A DNA stretch of 11,867 nt from Gonapodya prolifera JEL478. Lineage: Eukaryota > Monoblepharomycota > Monoblepharidomycetes > Monoblepharidales > Gonapodyaceae. Position 1 is the stretch's first letter, and every line of letters begins with the position of its first letter. The notes beneath the pieces were generated by a model, which saw only the letters and a program-made list of their open reading frames with translations, was not told where the DNA came from and made no database searches. Shown here one piece after another: positions 1 through 6,348 of the stretch. The DNA is taken from NCBI GenBank assembly GCA_001574975.1, contig KQ965747.1:111530-123396 (forward strand), written 5' to 3'. The translations under genes and the position numbers were made by a program.

Positions 1-458
1 TTCATCTGACTTCGGTTTCTTGAAAAAGTAAAAATTGAGATGAATGTACTCACTGCGCCAGCAGCTGGAGGAGAAGAGGCAGGTGGTGGAGGTGGCGGAG
101 AAGTCGCTGGTGGAGGTGGAGGAGTGGCGGGTGGGGGAGGTGGTGGAGTTGGAGGCGGAGGAGGCGAAGACGCACTGATTTCGGAAGAAGAGAAACGCTA
201 TTTTCTGTAATACATCACGCATTCGAGAGGCTCTTGAACGTACCACGGCGCTTTGGCTTCACACCCTGTCAGACACGTTGCTATCTCGGCGGCAGTTGGC
301 TTTGCGTTGCACCTGGTGATGCACTGCTCTTTGCACTCTACAGCTCGACGGTTCAATGCCGAGCGCGTGGCGTCGTTGAGCGGAAAGGCGAGCGCCGTGC
401 CCAACAATGCGAGAAAGACGAGGGTGGCGAGCGATGGGAGGACGGACGAGCGAGCCAT
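1..458 (-). CDS. Secreted cysteine-rich protein with proline-rich tail, 3' end outside window
   Basis: Not a family I can name. The start at 458 has a good context (CATCATGGCT) and opens with a clear signal peptide: basic MARSS, a Leu/Ala/Val core to about residue 22, and a cleavage site near ALAFP. A mature domain follows with Cys spaced C-x3-C-x3-C-x11-C-x3-C (residues about 42-68). Left unspliced, the frame ends at a TAG at 198-200, giving 86 residues. I prefer a spliced model: donor GTACGT at 243, acceptor AATCAG ending at 175, then an exon 174-54 of 40 codons of which 24 are Pro, ending at a strong donor GTGAGT (53). Phases fit: exon 1 leaves two bases (TG) and exon 2 supplies T, making a Cys. 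A third exon may begin at base 5. The likely role is a secreted or wall-associated Cys-knot-like protein. Signal peptide and Cys domain are seen; the tail is inferred. Confidence 0.6.
6..53 (-). other. Candidate intron 2 of secreted Cys-rich gene (48 bp or longer)
   Basis: Minus-strand donor GTGAGT directly follows the proline-rich exon at phase 0. A T-rich run (ATTTTTACTTTTTC) lies before a possible acceptor AGTCAG ending at base 6. The acceptor could equally lie outside the window. Confidence 0.4.
54..174 (-). repeat. Proline-codon simple repeat (CCN-rich exon)
   Basis: Low-complexity tract, GGTGGAGG-like on the plus strand, encoding runs of five to six prolines separated by Ala/Thr/Ser on the minus strand. 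The splice sites at both ends, in matching phase, argue that it is an exon of the Cys-rich gene and not intergenic filler. Read on the plus strand it would be Gly-rich, but no start or splice context supports that reading. Confidence 0.5.
175..243 (-). other. Candidate intron 1 of secreted Cys-rich gene (69 bp)
   Basis: On the minus strand it starts GTACGT and ends with a pyrimidine-rich run (TTTCTCTTCTTCC) followed by AATCAG. Removing it deletes the TAG at 198-200 and joins the Cys domain in frame to the proline-rich stretch. No strong branch site is seen, so retention is possible. Confidence 0.5.
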
Positions 459-1320
459 GATGGCGGCGGATGCGATGGGTGAAGATGGTAGACAAAAGCC
501 GATGGCAAGCTCGGGTTAAAAAGAGTTGAAGAGTTGATGGATCAATTGAATTACTTTGCGCCAAGATCGGAGAAGTCCACAAGGGAGCTTGGGACTCGGG
601 ATACAAACCGATGAAAATACCCGCCGCACGTCGGAAATAAGTACCGTGCAAAAAGTGCGGAGCAATATTCTGGATTTTGCGAAATGCTAGCATCGGCGAT
701 TATGTCGTCGGCGCCATGGGGGCAGCACCCCGGTCCTGCGAAGACCGACCGTAAGAACGAAAAAAAAATCACATTTCCCAAGAAGAACGGCGGAATACCA
801 ATTTGCCATTTCAATAGTATCCTCGCATACATAATAATGCGTGTCAAGAGCGGCGCTCGGACCCTCGGTGAATAATCTTCATGTATTTCCGAGAGGGAGC
901 ACCGACAGGTCTCATTCTCCCAGGTCCACAGGTAAGGTAAGACCTGGTGAGGCGGTCACCTGATGTGACGTACGCGGGTGAAAAAATCGCCGTGCCGCTT
1001 TGGAATCTACCTGAGTCCTTCTACAGGGCTTTTGGTAAGGTATGCAGATGATTGCTTTGTACATAGACAACGTATGATAATAGCTTTGAGCTCGCATAAG
1101 CCGCCGATGGCCATTGGAAAGTAGAGCGAGCTGGGCAGTAACGGAGCAGCGGTTTAAAGCTTCGAATGGTCTCCGTATTGTGGTTGGGTGAGGGCATGAC
1201 GAAACCCTTGCGAGAGAGAGACAACAGAAATTTCTTACTTAGCATTGTGGACGGCACGGATAATCGGTAAATAAAAATGTCCGCCATTTCGACCCTTCAC
1301 CTTGATGTCTTTATTGTTCA
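459..1320. other. Intergenic region with no convincing gene
   Basis: About 860 bp. All frames hold only short open stretches without recognisable domains. Just upstream of the secreted-protein start, the minus strand carries pyrimidine-rich sequence and a TTTTTAACCC TATA-like run (about 513-522), a plausible core promoter. Small inverted repeats lie at 920-947 and 955-969. An 88-codon minus-strand frame at 1021-1287 shows no domain and is not called. Confidence 0.5.
920..972. promoter_or_regulatory. Small hairpins plus CRE-like TGACGTA site
   Basis: CCAGGTC (920-926) pairs perfectly with GACCTGG (941-947) across 14 bases. GTCAC (955-959) pairs with GTGAC (965-969). The second arm overlaps TGACGTA at 966-972, which resembles an ATF/CREB bZIP half-site context. 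The function is inferred, and short stems like these can occur by chance. Confidence 0.2.
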
Positions 1321-1321
1321 T

Positions 1322-1345
1322 CCAATCATAATAAACTTTTTCTCT
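1322..1345 (+). promoter_or_regulatory. Possible plus-strand promoter (CCAAT and TATA-like)
   Basis: CCAAT at 1322-1326 is followed directly by an ATAATAAAC TATA-like run (1329-1337) and then a CT-rich stretch (TTTTTCTCTGC), a layout common at fungal transcription starts. It would drive the otherwise unexplained plus-strand sequence to its right. Confidence 0.3.
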
Positions 1346-2450
1346 GCAACACCCAACAACTTAGCCACAGAGGCGAAAATGAGCCGATGGCGAGCACTTT
1401 GTCCCAAACATAAGAGCCCTCCGCAGCCTTCAACCCCGCAGAAAGAAGACAACTAAGAGCGATGTCCCGTCCTCATGTCCGCTGCCGCCTAAGTCGCATT
1501 GAGTCCGCAGCAGCCCGCCGGCACGCTCCCCGCGCCGTCCCTTAGTGGCCACCCAGAGCCCCCCTTCGTCAGCGATAAAGGACAGGAGTTTTCAGGTGAG
1601 TTCTTGATTTATTTTTCCAAGCCGCTGCCTCGGTTTTGTGTTTTGGCTACCCGTTGTGGTTGTTGCCAGTTTGTTCCGGCATGTTGCGCGTGTCGCACCG
1701 TCGTGATTTTTGTCTCCCTTTAGCGAGACCGTTCTGAGGATAGTTCGCCTTCGCGCGCTACAACAGTAGCGGCTGAGAAAGATCCGCGAGGCACTGTGCT
1801 GTTGGCTTCGCTTTTGACCTTCTGTGTCATCTTTTCCTGGACTACAAGCCAGATTAAACCTTCTTGCAGTGGCGCCATTCGACGGCTCACTTTATTTGTT
1901 CACGGTTTATTCTACCGTTCTTTCCTATCACTGAACTACTTCTCCTGTTTAGGACGTCGGCATTCGCTTATTCGCTTTAGCTCGCCTGGGTCCTCGACCA
2001 ATCTCGTTTCACCCAGATCTCCGAGCTATTTTTTGATTCTTTTGGTCGGTCCAATTTCGCTTGGATTTCGGATTCGTTTTCGTGTGCCATTGTTGTTGGC
2101 ATCTTTCGTTGATCTTTCGGCTGCGGAATGTGGATTTTCCATCGATTGGACCCGCGTTTCCCCGAACAGCCACAGCACACATCTCTCGTTACACGAAGAC
2201 GGAAAGAAAGAATTCATTCATGTCTACGACGCAGGAATACATCCAGCTGAGAAAGCAACCATAACTTCCACCGAGCTACGTCACATCAAAATAACAAGTC
2301 TAGAAACAAGATGGGTATGGAGATCGACCCAGACTGTGACTGAAACTGATAATGCGCTATGGTCGAACCTCCAACAATCGCGACAAGCGCCGCGCGAAAA
2401 AAATACAAAGCACAAATGCCCATGACCACGATTGTCTTATGACCACTCCG
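1346..2450 (+). other. Unexplained transcribed-looking plus-strand region (leader, lncRNA or decayed gene)
   Basis: About 1.1 kb of pyrimidine-rich plus-strand sequence. A frame starting ATG at 1475 meets TAA at 1490-1492 after five codons, then stays open through protein-like sequence (PQQPAGTLPAPSLSGHPEPP and on) to a strong donor TCAG|GTGAGT at 1595/1596. Good acceptors follow at 1723 (CTCCCTTTAG), 1952 (CTCCTGTTTAG, with CTGAAC upstream) and 1980. None of these joins gives a long credible protein. A 14-codon frame MSTTQEYIQLRKQP sits at 2220-2264. A 630-base open frame at 1796-2425 lacks an ATG and any domain, so it is not called. A spliced 5' leader or non-coding RNA is the best guess. 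Confidence 0.3.
1596..1723 (+). other. Candidate plus-strand intron (128 bp, or 357 bp to 1952)
   Basis: The donor GTGAGT at 1596 matches the fungal consensus well. The acceptor at 1721-1723 is preceded by TTTTTGTCTCCCTT. A second acceptor ending at 1952 is equally good. Exon content on both sides is uncertain. Confidence 0.35.
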
Positions 2451-2615
2451 TTGAATGTCTCCCAGTTGATCAAAGCGTCAGCTCCCTCCCACAATCGCTT
2501 CTGCCACTCCGCTTCTTCACTCATTACAGTTCCACCCACTCTCCCTTCGCCTGCGCCTGTGGTGCTCCCTTCCTCCCTCCTCAAACCTTCCCTCCCCAGC
2601 CGCCACGTCGACCCG

Positions 2616-4421
2616 TTAGGCTACCCTGTTCAGCCCCGCACCCGAGCCCAGCCCCTCGCCATCACTGCACGAACAATCAGAATCGGTCACACACTCCGTC
2701 CCGACATTCATTCCGCCAACGGAGCCGCCCACCCACCTCCACGTCTTTGCCTTTCCTTTGTCGTTGCCGTTGCCTGCGGTTCGGGCGGGGTTGGGGGTGT
2801 CCATGAGTACTTGAAGCATGCTCTGTTGATACTCGTTTTCGTCGTCGTGGACGTCGCTGTTGTCGTTGTCAGAAACAGCAAGTTCCCCCACGTCAACTCC
2901 GTCTTCCACCACGTTCTCCCCCTCGGCTTCTTCTGCCCCACTATACGACCGAAACGGCAACAACTTTGCAAGCATGTTCATCTCCTCGTCAGCCATCCCA
3001 TCGGTTTCTACGTGGCGTGGGTCGTCGCTCAACGTGCCGAACGAAATGAGCGCGTCAAGGAGTGCGAGGTCCGAATCATCGATGTCCGGGACGGAATCTT
3101 GTGCGTCGGGGCCTGTGGTGGCGGGGGCGGTGACGGGGGTGACGGTGGAGGTGGGAGTGGAAGGGAGGTCGGGAACAGCGACGACCGGCGTGGTGGGACC
3201 AAGAAGGGGCGAAAAGGTGGATGACACTTCGAGGGGGGCGAGTTTAGGTGTTGTGTCGGGTGCGGTCTTGGGTGTGAGGGAGCCCACAGCGTCATGTCAC
3301 GCACGATCCCCAAAACGCCTGAGGTTAAAAGCGGAACTTACCGCCACACCCTCACCCTCACCACCCCTGCCTCCACCCACGGGACCCACCACAAAGCTCC
3401 CACTCCCCACAAGCCAGGTCGCGTCGTCGCTTGCGCCCTCTGCGATCTCGGACCCGCCCTCTGCCTTCCCACTTGCCGCCTCGTCATCGTCGTACACGCT
3501 GGACCAATCTGACGGCGCATCGCTGTCCTTTGCGCCAGTTGTGGTCGTCTCCGCCACGTTACAGGCAGTAGTCGTGGTTCCCGTAGGCACTCTGATCGGC
3601 CGCCTTTGAAGCGGGACCTCGTCGTCGTCGTCCACGTCCGGGGCCTCGCCGTCGCGGGTGCAACGGCGTTGGGAGCTGGGAGCCAAGACGGACGGAGGGG
3701 AGAATATGGTGCTTCTGGTGCTTCGGCCCGTGTTGATTGAGGGACTGCGCGTGCTTGCCCCAGCTGAGGTCGACGCACTGGAAGATCCAGCCCCGGCTTT
3801 CTTGACCCGGGACACGGAACCACCCTTGCCGACGGTGGCCGCACGCTCGATCAGCGTCCCGACGAGACGCCACCCCGCCCATGTCACTTTAGCGTCTGCC
3901 ACAGCATCGTCCCTGCCCACAGGATGGACGACAAGGACCTCCCCGCCCTTCCTATTACCCTCGACAATCCCATCACGCGACGGACACGCCCACCTCATCC
4001 GATCCCAGCGTCTCGCGACGCCGTCCCTTGCCGTCGCCAGCGCGATGTGGCTGGGGAACGTGTAGTGCCAGCCCCACCTCGCCTTCTCCCACTCGTCCCT
4101 TGTCCACGTGCGGGAACCGACCGTCCAATTTGGGGTGCGCCACGAGACGGCAGCTACGACGTCCGCCCCGCGCGTGAGGAGGAGTTTGACCACGTCGCGT
4201 CTTCCACTCAGAATCGCGAGTGCAAGCGCGCTCTCCCCGTGCACGGTGTCCGTCATCCATTTCCACCCGCCTTCTCCGTCTTCGTTATCGACTCTCGCCC
4301 GCAGCGTGACAGTCTTGCGTGTGCGTGGACTCGCACCGGATCGCAGAAGGTCCGACACAGTTGCCACCGTCCCCGTCTCGATTGCCGCGATGAGATCCGC
4401 GTTGAGTTGTGCACTTGCCAT
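2616..4421 (-). CDS. Ankyrin-repeat protein, about 552-576 residues
   Basis: The start at 4421 (GACATGGCA) gives MASAQLNADL, which begins the first ankyrin-like helix pair. An in-frame ATG at 4583 would translate through a TATA-like site and is less likely. Exon 1 (4421-3342) is exactly 360 codons. A GTAAGT donor at 3341 and an AAG acceptor ending at 3267 join it in phase 0 to exon 2. Residues 5-35 and about 61-92 are ankyrin units (HGESALALAI, then VVKLLLTRGAD). Residues 93-190 are a Trp-rich segment (VSWRTPNW, RWGWHYTFPS, RKGGEVLVVHP) ending in an ankyrin-like LVGTLIERAA. The rest is Ser/Thr/Pro-rich and acidic, probably disordered. An optional 72-bp intron lies near the 3' end. There is no signal peptide or membrane segment, so an intracellular protein-binding role is inferred; the partner is unknown. 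Confidence 0.75.
2665..2736 (-). other. Optional in-frame intron of ankyrin gene (72 bp)
   Basis: Donor GAG|GTGGGT, branch-like TTCTGAT, acceptor TTGTTCGTGCAG. The length is exactly 24 codons and the interval has no stop, so both forms encode a full protein: 552 residues spliced, 576 retained. Confidence 0.45.
3267..3341 (-). other. Intron 1 of ankyrin gene (75 bp)
   Basis: Donor GCG|GTAAGT at 3341, branch-like GTGAC/ATGAC, acceptor CACCCAAG ending at 3267. It removes the TGA at 3297-3299 and joins two long open stretches in phase 0. AAG is a weaker acceptor than CAG or TAG, but no other fits nearby. Confidence 0.7.
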
Positions 4422-4640
4422 GTCTCTTGCCGACGGGTGCTGACTGGGTGTGTGTTCACGTCGGAATTGGCGCGTGATTGGTTCATGTGACAGGGCGGGG
4501 GGAAAGAGGGGTGCGTGCCTCCTGACCAGGGCAGTAGTGTATCCCAACAGATTTCTGTCCGAGATATATATCCATCCGAGCAAGATAAACGATAGAGCGT
4601 CGATCGCATATTGCTAGCACGTCCCGGGGTGCACTTAACT
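4422..4640 (-). promoter_or_regulatory. Promoter region of ankyrin gene, TATA-like at 4564-4571
   Basis: Upstream of the ATG at 4421, an ATATATAT run at 4564-4571 sits about 145 bp away, consistent with a TATA box and a leader of roughly 100 bases. The sequence upstream becomes AT-rich. No specific factor site is recognised. Confidence 0.35.
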
Positions 4641-4814
4641 GCGGGATACTATTCGAACATCTGATAGATTGATAGCTTTTTTCGTCTGCTGTACATATAA
4701 CAATTATCAAACGGAAATCCGTAACGTTCCGTAATTATAAGGCAGCGCCATGACACAACATCTCAGTGGAAGAGTGGCAAAATTTCCGCATCAGCCTGTA
4801 CACTATCGTGGCAA
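4641..4814. other. AT-rich spacer left of the CpG-poor tract
   Basis: No reading frame or RNA gene is seen. A short direct repeat TCCGTAA occurs twice within a few bases (about 4717-4735). Confidence 0.4.
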
Positions 4815-4911
4815 GTACACAACCAGTGTTGTGCACGCCCAAAAAGAAGACCTCACATCTCTCTGCCTCTGAGAATTTCACCCCTGCTCAGCATAAGAGC
4901 TGGTTGTGTAC
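4815..4911. repeat. 12-bp perfect inverted repeat with embedded palindromes
   Basis: GTACACAACCAG (4815-4826) recurs inverted as CTGGTTGTGTAC (4900-4911) across 73 bases. The left arm is part of a near-palindrome with GTTGTGCAC (4828-4836). The right arm overlaps the palindrome GGTTGT-GT-ACAACC (4902-4915). It may be a small MITE-like insert or the structured end of the larger element. Confidence 0.5.
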
Positions 4912-5836
4912 AACCCCAAGCGCTCTGGGTTTTGCACTGTGTCTGCTACTCAATACTTGAAGTAGTACCAAGTCACCTCCCATGGTGATTCCAAGTCCAA
5001 GCTTATAAGTGAGAGGGCACAAAAATAAGCGAAAAAAGAAGGTTGAGCAATCCCCACTTGATACATGGCATGTGCTCAGAAAAAAAAAAAAGAGAATCCT
5101 ACATTGTGCATCCCTTACCACTCAATGGCAAAAGTTTGCAAGTACCCAAAATGCCAGCCCAGTGCCAGCTCAGTCAAAGTTTAAGATGACCATACACATA
5201 GTGTGCTAGTTTGCAAAACCCCACCCCAGCAAAGGCTCTGTCACATGGATCACACTGTCAATATCCCATCATCATCAACCTCTGCTGTGGGTGGTCATTG
5301 CCCCTCCTGGCAATCATGTGCTCTGATTTAAAAGTCTCCCAGAATGTTGCCTCTGCTTGCTCCACATGCTCTGTCTCCCATCCTTCATCCTGCATCCACA
5401 ATAACTTGTACGCTGGGTGTTGTACTGTCAACCAATCAATCAAAGTGTCATTGATGCATGCTGTCAACATGATAACTTACCTAAAGCAATATGTCTCTCT
5501 TTGCCAGAGTTGAGAAGGGATACATGCACAAGTTCAAATACCTTTTAATGGAAAGTGCCCAGCGCAAGTATGATCTGGGTGATGTAAAAATGACAATCAC
5601 AGAGTTTTTGAGGTAGTTTGGCTAGATGAAGTCCATGCTTTCTGGAGATGTTTTGTGAGAAAAGTATTTTCAGCAAATATTAGATGAAAAAGACGACTCC
5701 AGTTTTTGTTGTTGCTGCTTGGAGCAGCTCAACAGCTCAAATCAGCAACCCCAAAATAAAAAGAATTTGATGGTGCCAAACTTGTTCCTTTCACATCAGA
5801 TTCCAGAATGTGTCTGTACCCCATAAAAGTTAAGAC

Positions 5837-5853
5837 TACATCACTCTGATGTA
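5837..5853 (+). repeat. Perfect hairpin near right edge of CpG-poor tract
   Basis: TACATCA (5837-5843), loop CTC, TGATGTA (5847-5853). A short hairpin close to a 3' end is a Helitron-like feature, but the expected CTRR terminus just downstream is not seen. Confidence 0.4.
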
Positions 5854-5880
5854 TTTTAATCCTGTTACCAAAGCTGCTTG

Positions 5881-6348
5881 AGTCATGGTGGGGTGCAATG
5901 GACGGGTTCGGTGACGTGCTGCTGTCGAGGCAAGAGCAGGTTCCGGTGCTGGCAAAGATGGGTTCAGGATGCTAGAACGCTCCCAGTCCGTCCTTCACCC
6001 GTGATAATAAATCAATATGGGCTAGTGAGGTATATGAAGGCTCTCTTTAATCGCCACCATTTCGTGTCATGTTGAATGTGGGTTGACGATGTGAACCGAA
6101 ACAACACAACCCAACCACGATTGCCGGTTAAACGTGATGTTTTTTCTTAGCAAGTGGCGCCACTTACTTAACCAATTATTCGACAGCAGTATGGCCAAGG
6201 GCAAAACTTCCACCGAAGCAATCAATTCATGATTTCACATATCTCGCGCTAAGAAATGTTCACCAACAGAAGACTTCAAAGTTTACCGTACATATTCCGC
6301 CAAATGCGATGCAATAAGAAACCGCAGTTCGCCTTCAGACAAGTCCAT
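5881..6348. other. Intergenic spacer, 3' flank of the Ypp1-like gene
   Basis: Normal CpG content returns abruptly at about 5890. There is no convincing gene on either strand. It holds the nested palindrome at 6126-6173 and presumably the 3' untranslated region of the minus-strand gene ending at 6349. Confidence 0.45.
6126..6173. repeat. Nested palindrome AAGTGGCGCCACTT inside GGTTAA...TTAACC
   Basis: A perfect 14-bp palindrome (6152-6165) lies within a wider inverted repeat GGTTAA (6126-6131) / TTAACC (6168-6173). It sits about 185 bp beyond the Ypp1-like stop codon. It could be a dimeric factor site or an RNA hairpin near transcript termination; the sequence does not decide. Confidence 0.4.

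Larger units (their letters stand above)
4815..5880. mobile_element. Decayed, CpG-depleted mobile-element relic, class unknown
   Basis: Between 4841 and 5880 I count only five CG dinucleotides in about 1,040 bp, and none between about 5032 and 5410. The 60 bases at 5881-5940 alone hold four. TG and CA are abundant, as expected when methylated CpG decays to TpG/CpA. The edges are sharp. The left end has a 12-bp inverted repeat and two palindromes; the right end has a 7-bp-stem hairpin. Remnants of coding-like frames remain: plus strand 5491-5616, 41 codons (about 14% Lys/Arg) ending at TAG; plus 5211-5513; minus 5258-5470. No transposase, reverse transcriptase or helicase motif is recognisable, so the class stays open. 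Composition is seen; the TE origin is inferred. Confidence 0.55.

Noticed and set aside
1140-1175. Possible tRNA B-box (AGCTTCGAATGG)
   Set aside because: No matching A-box, acceptor stem or cloverleaf could be drawn around it.
1021-1287. Minus-strand 88-codon frame starting MADIFIYRLS
   Set aside because: No domain, internal donor-like GTAAG without a usable acceptor, and no neighbour context. Left as intergenic.
966-2283. Shared 11-base CRE-like word (GATGTGACGTA at 962-972 region and its inverse at 2277-2287)
   Set aside because: An 11-base match is expected by chance many times in a window this size; only the individual TGACGTA site is noted.
1796-2425. Long plus-strand open frame (about 209 codons) with hydrophobic stretches
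   Set aside because: Begins at GTG with no ATG or splice support, composition follows a pyrimidine-rich tract, and no domain is visible. More likely leader or intron sequence.
2352-3609. Plus-strand open frames of about 250-290 codons
   Set aside because: They mirror the GC-rich ankyrin exons on the other strand; Val/Gly/Ser-repetitive, no start or splice logic.
4422-4583. Upstream in-frame ATG at 4583 as start of the ankyrin protein
   Set aside because: The extension reads through the TATA-like site and lacks domain content; ATG 4421 begins directly at the ankyrin helix.
5081-5093. Poly-A run as a retroposon tail
   Set aside because: It is internal to the CpG-poor tract, with the same composition on both sides and no target duplication seen.
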